Of a DNA stretch of 14,083 bases, positions 6,341-12,732 are shown in pieces. How positions within the stretch are numbered: position 1 is the stretch's first letter; each line of letters opens with the position of its first letter. Origin of the DNA: CAZFIO01 sp964519585 (lineage in GTDB: Bacteria > Bacillota > Clostridia > Tissierellales > Tissierellaceae); assembly GCA_964519585.1 (NCBI GenBank), contig CAZFIO010000042.1:1-14083 (forward strand). The letters are read 5' to 3'. Both the position numbers and the translations under genes were made by a program. Below the pieces are notes generated by a model that had not been told where the DNA came from, ran no database searches, and was given only the letters and a program-made list of their open reading frames with translations.

Positions 6341-7480
6341 TCATTTGTTGAACCAGATAAAGGACTTTTCCTGGGCCAAGTTTTGTATATTGTATAAGAA
6401 AAGGATCTCATCTATATCCCTTTCATTAATTAAATTTGTCATACTTATATTAAGGTACCTGGTATCTATCACAAGTATATTTTCATAATGATTCATTAAA
6501 AACGGTAGGAAGCTATTGGCCAAGCTATCCTTAAATATTGCTATAGTCTTCCCATTTTTTACTGAAGTAGTAATCTCTATCAGGGCCTTATCTCCCCCAA
6601 AGAAGTAGGAATACTTATCTGTCTTATCTAAATATGATTCATCATAGATATCATTAGCTTCCACCTGGCCATTGATTAGGAGACTGTAGTCCAACTTAAT
6701 CTTAGGCCTATAATTATGGATTTTATCAGCTTGACCAAAGTAGAGATTGGCCTTTCTGTAAGAGGTCCCTAAAAACTTATCAGTAACTTGTCTAATGGTA
6801 AAGTCTTCTTTACTTAAGGGTTTTAGGCCCTTTTCCTTTAAATAAGCCTCGTATCCATAAAAGGCCCCCAGGCTGGTCCAGTGGTGGTCTGTCCTATAAT
6901 ATATATATTCATGGTTCTTATTAGTTAATGTAGATATTAAATCTAAAACTTTAAGATTGGGTTTAAGTTTAAGATTAAGTTTAACTTTAAGTTCTTCCAC
7001 CAATTCTACCTCATTTACCACCGGAGCATAGCTAGGCAGTTTTCCCCCCATTACCTGCGATTTACTAGGTATAAGCAGGATGTTTATAGCTATATTTTTC
7101 TCCCTATTTATATTATTTATAAAGGAAGATATATAGGCCATATTCTTTTCCAACTGTTTTTCATCTATTGGCTCATCTTTGTCTATTAGGTAGAAGTCTT
7201 TTCCAAAATAAACCCTTCCATTATCCTTCTTTAGAATGGATAAATCAGACATGGTTTTCATCCCAATCCAAAAATCCCTGGCCATAAATTGGTCCGTAGT
7301 GTAGGTCTCAAAGTCCTTAGCAAATTTGTTTGATATTAGAGACTTATAGGAAAACTTAGGTAGATCCTGGAGGTAACGATTTTCTTTATTGGAAAAATGT
7401 TTTATGGGTGTAAACAAATTTCCAATAGAAATGGAAAATAAAATCAGTGTAAAGCAAATTGTTCGTATTTTTTCTTTCAT
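6341..7480 (-). CDS. DHHW-family (AlgX/AlgJ/DltD-like) SGNH-type protein, partner of the MBOAT acyltransferase
   Basis: This is the likely extracellular partner that transfers acetyl groups to a surface polymer after the MBOAT protein moves them across the membrane. The 379-residue protein has an N-terminal membrane anchor at about residues 8-22, with the bulk outside. The diagnostic DHHW motif is at 198-201 (RTDHHWTSLGAFYGY). FKDSLANSF (316-324) occupies the place of the GDSxxxxF-like nucleophile block of AlgJ/AlgX, with Ser319 the candidate nucleophile. LLIPSK (135-140) is another conserved strand of this fold. The gene starts eight bases after the MBOAT stop with AGGTGAT before the ATG, so the two are co-expressed. 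The target polymer (peptidoglycan, teichoic acid or exopolysaccharide) is not evident. Confidence 0.85.
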   Translation of the reverse strand: MKEKIRTICFTLILFSISIGNLFTPIKHFSNKENRYLQDLPKFSYKSLISNKFAKDFETYTTDQFMARDFWIGMKTMSDLSILKKDNGRVYFGKDFYLIDKDEPIDEKQLEKNMAYISSFINNINREKNIAINILLIPSKSQVMGGKLPSYAPVVNEVELVEELKVKLNLKLKPNLKVLDLISTLTNKNHEYIYYRTDHHWTSLGAFYGYEAYLKEKGLKPLSKEDFTIRQVTDKFLGTSYRKANLYFGQADKIHNYRPKIKLDYSLLINGQVEANDIYDESYLDKTDKYSYFFGGDKALIEITTSVKNGKTIAIFKDSLANSFLPFLMNHYENILVIDTRYLNISMTNLINERDIDEILFLYNIQNLAQEKSFIWFNK

Positions 7481-7488
7481 ATTATCAC

Positions 7489-8910
7489 CTAAAATCTAAA
7501 GTATAAAAATGGGTTGTAGGACTGGTCAACTAAATAGGCCATGGCTATAAAGAGAATAAAGACTAAAAAAAGATTCTCCAGGCTAAATAATAGGGTTTCC
7601 TTGTTTTTCTGATTACCATATAATTTCCCCCAGACCTTTTTTGGTAGGTCTGTAGATCCTAGAGCCAGTATTACTATTAGGACTATATTTGTATAAAAAA
7701 GGTAGATGGTAGTTCCATCATAAAAACTTCTTCCATCCAGCCTAAATAATATTCTTATATAGTTAAGCCCATCTTCCAGGGAATCAAAGGCAAATATAAC
7801 CCAAGAGATTGCTACTAGAAAAAGAGTATAGACCCTTCTTATAAAAGAAGCCCACTTATCTAATATATTTAGGAGAAAGAACTTTTCTATAATCAATATA
7901 AGTCCAAAGTAGAGGCCCCATAGGCCAAAGTTCCAGGAGGCTCCATGCCAGATACCTGTAAGCATCCAGACTAAGAGTATATTTCTCAAGTGTTTAAAGC
8001 TGCCACCCCTATTGCCACCTAGGGGTATATAGACATATTCCTTAAACCAGGTGCCCAGTGAAATATGCCAGCGTCTCCAAAACTCTGTTATTGATTTGGA
8101 CATATAGGGGTAGTCAAAATTTTCAAGGAAATTAAATCCGAAAATCTTTCCTAGGCCTATGGCCATATCAGAATAACCTGAGAAATCAAAGTAAATCTGA
8201 AATCCAAAGGCTAGAACTCCAAGCCAGCCAGTAAGCACTGGAAGAGATGCCATATTCATTTTTGAAATATTGTCCCATAGTAGGCCAATATTGTTGGCAA
8301 GTAATACTTTTTTGCCTAGACCTAATATAAACCTTTTTATTCCCTGACTAAAGAGGTCATAGGACTCTAGCCTATGGTCCATTTCTTCAGCTACAGTTTG
8401 GTACCTAACTATGGGTCCAGCGATTAACTGGGGAAAGAGGGTTACATAGGTTCCAAATGATATGATACTATTTTGGACCTGGGTATCCCCCCTATAGACA
8501 TCTATGGTGTAGGACATGGTCTGAAAGGTATAAAAGGATATGCCTATTGGTAGGGCAATATTTAAAAGAGCTAGGTCCAAGTTGAATATACTATTTATAT
8601 TCCCTATAAGGAAATCAGAGTACTTAAAGAAAGAAAGAAGTCCTAGGTTACCTATTATAGAAATTAGTAAGCCTAGTTTCATTTTCTTCCTATTGGACCT
8701 TTCCCTATTCTTATGAATATACCTACCACAAGAGTAGTCAAGTATAGTAGAGAAAATCATTATCCAAATATACCTGGGCTCTCCCCAGCTATAGAAAAAA
8801 AGGCTGGAAAGAAATAGGACTAGATTCCTATACTTTCTAGCTGATATAAAATATAGGAATAGTACAGCTGGTAAAAAATAAAATAAGAATAAAATACTGG
8901 AAAATACCAT
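7489..8910 (-). CDS. MBOAT-family membrane O-acyltransferase (AlgI/PatA/DltB-like)
   Basis: This membrane enzyme is expected to pass acetyl groups from a cytoplasmic donor across the membrane for O-acetylation of an extracellular polymer. The 473-residue protein is rich in membrane segments from the N-terminus (SSILFLFYFLPAVLFLYF) onward. It shows the family blocks FQIYFDFSGYSDMAIGLG (237-254), FWRRWHISLGTWFKEYVYIP (277-296) and WMLTGIWHGASWNFGLWG, where His322 is the expected catalytic histidine. The frame extends six codons further to a TTG. The ATG at 8910 has GGAGGA directly upstream and is the better start. The gene lies between a DUF4358 lipoprotein and the DHHW partner. Alginate itself is unlikely in a Gram-positive anaerobe, so a cell-wall or capsular acceptor is inferred. 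Confidence 0.92.
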   Translation of the reverse strand: MVFSSILFLFYFLPAVLFLYFISARKYRNLVLFLSSLFFYSWGEPRYIWIMIFSTILDYSCGRYIHKNRERSNRKKMKLGLLISIIGNLGLLSFFKYSDFLIGNINSIFNLDLALLNIALPIGISFYTFQTMSYTIDVYRGDTQVQNSIISFGTYVTLFPQLIAGPIVRYQTVAEEMDHRLESYDLFSQGIKRFILGLGKKVLLANNIGLLWDNISKMNMASLPVLTGWLGVLAFGFQIYFDFSGYSDMAIGLGKIFGFNFLENFDYPYMSKSITEFWRRWHISLGTWFKEYVYIPLGGNRGGSFKHLRNILLVWMLTGIWHGASWNFGLWGLYFGLILIIEKFFLLNILDKWASFIRRVYTLFLVAISWVIFAFDSLEDGLNYIRILFRLDGRSFYDGTTIYLFYTNIVLIVILALGSTDLPKKVWGKLYGNQKNKETLLFSLENLFLVFILFIAMAYLVDQSYNPFLYFRF

Positions 8911-8929
8911 TTCTTCCTCCAAAATCAAT

Positions 8930-8953
8930 CTAGTCTGGCCTAGGCCAGACTAG
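8930..8953. repeat. 24-bp perfect palindrome between the lipoprotein and MBOAT genes
   Basis: The 24 bases are exactly self-complementary, each half being CTAGTCTGGCCT read inward. The palindrome starts four bases after the lipoprotein stop and ends 19 bases before the MBOAT ATG. On the minus strand it is followed by ATTGATTTT, a broken T-tract, so in RNA it could act as a leaky terminator or an RNA-stability hairpin. A protein-binding operator is also possible. Confidence 0.7.
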
Positions 8954-8957
8954 TATC

Positions 8958-9500
8958 TTATTTAAAGAATCCATCGATTATTTCTACAACTTTTGCTACT
9001 TCCTTTTCTGCAAAGTCTTTTGCTTCCTTGCTTTCTATATCTTCCAAGCCATCATCATGGGCACCTAGTACTAAATAAAAAGCGTAGTCTCCATGCCTAA
9101 CTACTTGTGATGCCTCTACCTTGGGTATATTCATAGGATACTTAAACTCATCTTCTATCATATGTCTCTTGTACTCTAGCAGACCCTCTTCTATAGTATC
9201 TCCCTTACCCTCTTTAGCTTTTATGGCAATAAACCTATCTATACTCATGGTCATCAGAGGGAATTCTACTATATATTCTTCTAGGTCTTCCTCTTTTATA
9301 CCTGAAATTTCTCCAACAAATTCAAAGTCCATTTCCATTTCAGGATAATAATATTCTCCCATTTCTTCCTTTATTTTATCCAGAACTTCTTTGATATCTA
9401 CATTCTTTACTTGGTCCTTGCCCTTGTCTCCAGGACTACACCCTGCTAAAACTGATACTAGCATTAAAGCAACTAACATTAACAAAATACCTTTTTTCAT
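8958..9500 (-). CDS. DUF4358 lipoprotein
   Basis: This is a 180-residue secreted lipoprotein with a signal peptide ending in the lipobox VLAGC (Cys21 lipidated). The body resembles DUF4358: an early IKEVLDKIKEEMG helix, the central MTMSIDRFIAIKAKEGKGD strand-helix, and the late VRHGDYAFYLVLG strand. The function of DUF4358 is unknown. Its recurring company of ECF sigma factors and MBOAT/DHHW genes in Clostridia is something I recall rather than can show here. The ATG at 9500 lies one base after the anti-sigma stop codon, and its AGGAGG ribosome-binding site is inside the end of that gene, so it is translationally coupled. It sits between regulator and acyltransferase and could be a sensor or accessory part of the O-acetylation machinery. 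Confidence 0.8.
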   Translation of the reverse strand: MKKGILLMLVALMLVSVLAGCSPGDKGKDQVKNVDIKEVLDKIKEEMGEYYYPEMEMDFEFVGEISGIKEEDLEEYIVEFPLMTMSIDRFIAIKAKEGKGDTIEEGLLEYKRHMIEDEFKYPMNIPKVEASQVVRHGDYAFYLVLGAHDDGLEDIESKEAKDFAEKEVAKVVEIIDGFFK

Positions 9501-9501
9501 T

Positions 9502-10038
9502 TTAAAAACTCCTCCTAAACTTGTCTTCTATATCTTGGATATTTAATGAATTTCCAAGCCTATCTTGAAAGACATCCTCTCCAATTTCAATAAAATAGGA
9601 ATCCTCATTCAACAAAGAATAGGTCTTCCCATCTCCTTTTAAAAATAGCAAAACTCTTTTACTCCCAAACCCCTCTTGCTGGTCTAATTCAATCAGACCA
9701 TTTATATCCCCTAAAAAGCTTCTTTGAATTTCTATATTTACTTTACCTGCTTCTATACCTACTTCCTCCCCAATGGCTATATAGTCAGCTTGTGAGAAGT
9801 ACTCTTCATGGTCCATGATAAACATTCTTATCTCATGGGGTTCAATCTCATTGACTTTTCCAGGCCCAGGTTTTAAGATCTGATCCTTAAAGGAAACTAG
9901 TGGAATAAGTATCAGGAGGGCAGCTATAGATGATAGTTGTAGGAAGCTATTCCGTTTTTTTCTTGTATTTATCTTCTTTTCTTCTAGGATTTTTGCTTTT
10001 TCATATATAGCATTTAAAAATTCCCTATCAGTCTTCAT
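9502..10038 (-). CDS. Probable single-pass anti-sigma factor for the upstream ECF sigma factor
   Basis: The 178-residue protein has a charged cytoplasmic N-terminus of about 32 residues (KAKILEEKKINTRKKR). One membrane segment spans about residues 34-50 (LSSIAALLILIPLVSF). The outer domain has about 125 residues and no recognised motif. Topology, size and position directly after an ECF sigma gene are those of an anti-sigma factor, but there is no zinc-binding HxxxCxxC motif and no clear match to a named anti-sigma domain. An alternative GTG lies six bases further upstream. I prefer the ATG at 10038 because AGGAG is nine bases before it and only three before the GTG. The gene overlaps the sigma gene by 11 bases, which usually gives matched amounts of the two proteins. 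Confidence 0.72.
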   Translation of the reverse strand: MKTDREFLNAIYEKAKILEEKKINTRKKRNSFLQLSSIAALLILIPLVSFKDQILKPGPGKVNEIEPHEIRMFIMDHEEYFSQADYIAIGEEVGIEAGKVNIEIQRSFLGDINGLIELDQQEGFGSKRVLLFLKGDGKTYSLLNEDSYFIEIGEDVFQDRLGNSLNIQDIEDKFRRSF

Positions 10039-10588
10039 TGTCACCAGCTCCTTTCCTTACTAGATCCTTTAATCTACTTCTTGCCCGATGAATAAGAACC
10101 TTCACCTGGTTTTGATTTTTCCCAAGTATCTCTCCGATTTCTTGGTATGAAAGCTCTTCAAAATCAGCCAGGTAGATAGCCCTTCGGTAGTCAGGATTAA
10201 GCAGTTTCATACTTTGTAGAAGTAAGTCCTTTTCCTCATCCCTGACTATCTTGTCTTCCAAGGACTCTTGGTCAGAAATCAAGCGACCCTTGTCTTCTCC
10301 AAAGTCCATCATGGTAAGTCTAGATTGTTTCCTTACATAATCTATAGCCTTATTCCTTCCTAATGTAAAAATAAAGGTCTTGAAAGAATTCTTTAGATTA
10401 TATTTTTCCTTGTAAACATAAATATAGGCGAATACATCCTGGGCTAGGTCTTCAGCAGCATAAATATCTCCTCCCGTATAGCGTGAGATAAAGTATATAA
10501 GACTATCCTTATGCCTGATAACTAGGTCTTCAAAGGCAAATATATTCCCCAAAAGAAATTCCTTATAGAGAGTTTTGTCTTCTTTCAT
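10028..10588 (-). CDS. ECF-family RNA polymerase sigma factor controlling the O-acetylation operon
   Basis: This 186-residue alternative sigma factor heads the operon. Region 2 lies at about residues 20-90 (YAAEDLAQDVFAYIYVYKEKY and the FIFTLGRNKAIDYVRKQSR helix). Region 4 lies at about 122-177, with the helix-turn-helix ELSYQEIGEILGKNQNQVKV followed by LIHRARSRLK. An ECF-type promoter motif lies upstream, suggesting that the sigma factor drives its own operon. The ATG at 10588 is preceded by GGAGG, which is part of a small palindrome. By analogy, Bacillus subtilis SigV controls oatA and hence O-acetylation of peptidoglycan. The gene partner here is different (MBOAT plus DHHW), but the logic may be the same. 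Confidence 0.88.
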   Translation of the reverse strand: MKEDKTLYKEFLLGNIFAFEDLVIRHKDSLIYFISRYTGGDIYAAEDLAQDVFAYIYVYKEKYNLKNSFKTFIFTLGRNKAIDYVRKQSRLTMMDFGEDKGRLISDQESLEDKIVRDEEKDLLLQSMKLLNPDYRRAIYLADFEELSYQEIGEILGKNQNQVKVLIHRARSRLKDLVRKGAGDNED

Positions 10589-10601
10589 TGGAGGTCCTCC
10601 A
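10589..10601 (-). promoter_or_regulatory. Palindromic ribosome-binding site of the ECF sigma gene
   Basis: On the minus strand TGGAGGACCTCCA is a perfect inverted repeat whose left arm is the GGAGG Shine-Dalgarno sequence. It ends one base before the ATG at 10588. A five-pair hairpin could hide the ribosome-binding site. An in-frame mini-frame starting ATGGAGGAC ends with a TGA that overlaps the sigma start as ATGA. Confidence 0.5.
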
Positions 10602-10617
10602 TGTCCTTCATATATTA

Positions 10618-10643
10618 TTCGTTTGAAAATGAAAAAGGTTACA
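10618..10643 (-). promoter_or_regulatory. ECF-type promoter, probably autoregulatory
   Basis: On the minus strand TGTAAC (10638-10643) and CGAA (10618-10621) are separated by exactly 16 bases. This matches the arrangement of ECF promoters of the SigW/SigV/SigM kind (an AAC-containing -35, a CG-starting -10). The -10 box lies about 30 bases upstream of the sigma ATG. An AT-rich stretch lies just upstream of the -35. Confidence 0.6.
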
Positions 10644-10697
10644 GCTAAAAGAAAAATGATTTTTTCTTAAATATATAATACCATTCTTGCTTGATTT

Positions 10698-10726
10698 TTG
10701 TTAGCTTTTGAGGAGTTTTATATATG
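10698..10726 (+). promoter_or_regulatory. Candidate promoter for the M20 amidohydrolase
   Basis: TTGTTA (10698-10703) and TATATG (10721-10726) are 17 bases apart, each matching four of six consensus positions. The -10 lies 71 bases upstream of the ATG at 10798. Support is moderate. Confidence 0.4.
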
Positions 10727-10797
10727 GATAAGATTTATCATACTTGGGTATTAGATAGATTAAGGATAAATTTAATATAAGGAGACATGTTATAAAA

Positions 10798-12000
10798 ATG
10801 TTAAAGAAAATTATATCTTTATCAAATAAGTATGAGGACCATACCATTAATATAAGGAGGAAGATTCATGAAAATCCTGAGCTATCCTTTCAAGAATATA
10901 GTACCAGTAACTTGGTAATTTCTGAGTTGGAAAGTTTAGGACTTAGTATTGAAAAGAATCTTGCAGGAACTGGGGTTTTGGCAACTCTTGAAGGCCATAA
11001 GGAAGGTAAAACAATCTTGCTTCGGGCTGATATGGATGCCCTGCCTATAGAAGAGGGAGTAGATCTCAAGTTCAAGTCTAAAAACCTTGGTATAATGCAT
11101 GCCTGTGGCCATGATATTCATATATCTAATCTTTTAGGGGTTGCCAGAATTCTATCTGATTTAAAGGATTCCTTTAATGGAAGGGTAATGTTTATGTTTC
11201 AACCTGGTGAAGAAAGGGGTGGCGGCTGCAAAAAAATGATAAAAGCAGCTAACTTGGAGAATAGAGGCATTGATCTTGCCCTAGGTCTTCATATTATGCC
11301 TATTGAGCAAGGTAAAATTCTCCTTTCCAAAGGAAATATAACTGCCTTTTCTGACGGCTTTAACATAAAGATCTTCGGGAGATCTGCCCATACCTCAAAA
11401 CCACAAGATGGAATAGATGCAATCAATATAGCTGGCCATATAATTGTTGCCTTAAACTCCATAGCTTCAAAATACCTAGCTCCTAAAGATGTTGCTAGTT
11501 TTTCTATAGGAAAAATCCAAGGAGGTAGGTCCAATAATATAGTAGCTGACTATGTTGAGCTTAGTGGCATAATTAGGTCAACCAGTCAAAAAGCTAGGTC
11601 TATCCTTCATGATAAAATAAGGAGTATTTCTATGGACTTGACTAGACTTTTTGCTGGAAGGGCAGAGGTTAAGATTAATATAGGATATCCCTCTATAATC
11701 AATGACCCTGACCTAGTAACCATAGTTGAGAATGCCTTTTATAAGTCCTACCCTGATTTGCTTGAAGATATAAACCCAGACTTTAAAGTAAAGGATTTAA
11801 ACAAATATATTCTTCAGCATGACCCTCTCTTAACCGCTGATGATTTTGGCCACATGTCCCAGCTCTTCCCCAGCCTTTACTATATGGTAGGTACAGGGGA
11901 CTTCGCCCCCCTTCATAGTTCTGGCTTCCTTGCTGATGAAAGGTATATAAAACTATGCACAAGGACCATGACCTTGGCTGCCTTAAGTTTGTTAAACTAA
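10798..12000 (+). CDS. M20-family amidohydrolase (N-acyl-amino-acid / hippurate hydrolase type)
   Basis: This is a cytoplasmic metallo-hydrolase expected to remove an acyl group from an N-acyl amino acid or a related amide. The 400-residue protein has all M20D landmarks: LRADMDALP (75-83), the metal ligands in HACGHD (101-106; Cys103, His105), QPGEE (Glu138-Glu139), GLH (His164), and a late LHSSGF histidine. SAHTSKPQDGIDAI (196-209) marks the dimerisation domain. There is no signal peptide. The ribosome-binding AAGGAG lies 13 bases before the ATG, farther than usual. A closer ATG (10787) is followed at once by TTA and a TAA stop. It is a single-gene unit with its own promoter and a shared terminator. 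Exact substrate unknown. Confidence 0.9.
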   Translation: MLKKIISLSNKYEDHTINIRRKIHENPELSFQEYSTSNLVISELESLGLSIEKNLAGTGVLATLEGHKEGKTILLRADMDALPIEEGVDLKFKSKNLGIMHACGHDIHISNLLGVARILSDLKDSFNGRVMFMFQPGEERGGGCKKMIKAANLENRGIDLALGLHIMPIEQGKILLSKGNITAFSDGFNIKIFGRSAHTSKPQDGIDAINIAGHIIVALNSIASKYLAPKDVASFSIGKIQGGRSNNIVADYVELSGIIRSTSQKARSILHDKIRSISMDLTRLFAGRAEVKINIGYPSIINDPDLVTIVENAFYKSYPDLLEDINPDFKVKDLNKYILQHDPLLTADDFGHMSQLFPSLYYMVGTGDFAPLHSSGFLADERYIKLCTRTMTLAALSLLN

Positions 12001-12003
12001 AAA

Positions 12004-12041
12004 TATCAAGGCTAGGGGTAATCCCTAGCCTTGATTGTTTT
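12004..12041. terminator. Bidirectional terminator between the M20 and DJ-1 genes
   Basis: A perfect 13-bp stem (ATCAAGGCTAGGG at 12005-12017 with its complement at 12023-12035) encloses a five-base loop. T-rich sequence follows on both strands: TGTTTTTA on the plus strand and ATTTTTAG on the minus. It lies exactly between two convergent stop codons, so it should end transcription from both sides. Confidence 0.88.
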
Positions 12042-12604
12042 TATACTTGTAATCCTTCATTTAGGAGTATATTCCCCTTCAATTCTTCTGCACTTTCCTC
12101 GCCCAACAAGTATTTTACTATTTCTATTGCAAAATGTACTGCATAGTAGGGTCCTCTTGCTGTTATTATATTTCCGTCTGTAACAACTGGCTCAACCTTA
12201 TAATTGATTCCTTCTAGCTGATCTTCAATACCTGGGTAGCAGGTTACATTTCTCCCACTTAAAACTCCCGCCTTATCAAGTACTATGGGGCCTGCACATA
12301 TGGCTGCTATCAGCTTTCCCTTATGATTAAGGGATTTGACCGTTTCTATTAGATCTTCATGGTCTCTTAAGTTTGTTGCACCTGGAAGTCCACCAGGTAT
12401 CACTAAACCGTCATAGCTTTCCAAATCTTCCAACTGAGAAAAAATTTTATCAGCTTTAACCTGGATCTTGTGTGCTCCTTTTACTTGAATTTCCCCACTT
12501 ATGGATACCATATCTACCTGGATATCCATCCTTCTTAGGTAGTCCACCACAGTTAAGGCTTCTACTTCCTCAAAGCCTTCTGCTAAAAACACTATAACCT
12601 TCAT
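12041..12604 (-). CDS. DJ-1/PfpI-family protein (ThiJ-like, possible glyoxalase III or deglycase)
   Basis: This is a cytoplasmic member of the DJ-1/PfpI superfamily, associated with carbonyl-stress defence. Biochemical roles proposed for the DJ-1 branch (glyoxalase III, deglycase, redox sensor) vary between members and some are disputed. The 187-residue protein has the N-terminal acidic block AEGFEEVEA, with Glu15 at the position that activates the nucleophile. It has the strand GLVIPGG, and the nucleophile elbow AAICAGP with Cys103. Length is typical of the DJ-1 branch. The ATG at 12604 has AGGGAG six bases upstream. It converges with the M20 gene and is divergent from the transporter. A perfect TATAAT with a TG extension lies upstream, so constitutive expression is plausible. 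Confidence 0.9.
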   Translation of the reverse strand: MKVIVFLAEGFEEVEALTVVDYLRRMDIQVDMVSISGEIQVKGAHKIQVKADKIFSQLEDLESYDGLVIPGGLPGATNLRDHEDLIETVKSLNHKGKLIAAICAGPIVLDKAGVLSGRNVTCYPGIEDQLEGINYKVEPVVTDGNIITARGPYYAVHFAIEIVKYLLGEESAEELKGNILLNEGLQV

Positions 12605-12645
12605 CCATCTCTCCCTTTCATATCTTTATTCTTCATTCATTATCA

Positions 12646-12651
12646 TTGACA
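12646..12651 (+). promoter_or_regulatory. Possible -35 box for the DAACS transporter gene
   Basis: A perfect TTGACA lies 82 bases before the ATG at 12733, within the leader of the divergent DJ-1 gene. The sequences 16 to 18 bases downstream (around 12668-12675) are AT-rich but match TATAAT poorly, so this is tentative. Confidence 0.3.
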
Positions 12652-12689
12652 ATCTTATAAAAATATGCAAATATTTATTTGATAGCTTT

Positions 12690-12720
12690 ATTATATCATA
12701 TTTTGATTTTTTGTCCTCAA
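12690..12720 (-). promoter_or_regulatory. Extended -10 promoter of the DJ-1 gene
   Basis: On the minus strand TGATATAAT (12690-12698) is a perfect TATAAT with the TGn extension. A weak -35-like TTGAGG (12715-12720) lies 19 bases upstream of the -10 box. Extended -10 promoters tolerate a poor -35. The -10 box is 86 bases upstream of the ATG at 12604. Confidence 0.6.
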
Positions 12721-12732
12721 GGGGGTTCTTAT

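Noticed and set aside
7489..8910. Assigning the MBOAT gene as dltB of a D-alanylation operon
   Set aside because: No dltA or dltC (or dltX) is present and the partner has the DHHW motif, which fits an O-acetylation pair better.
11289..11534. Minus-strand open frame inside the M20 gene, and similar frames at 10890-11121
   Set aside because: The plus-strand frame has all M20 motifs; these are shadows without start signals.
12630..12655. Fur-box-like string (GTCAATGATAATGAATG on the minus strand) in the DJ-1 leader
   Set aside because: It matches only part of the 19-bp inverted repeat and is low-complexity; neighbouring genes show no iron link.
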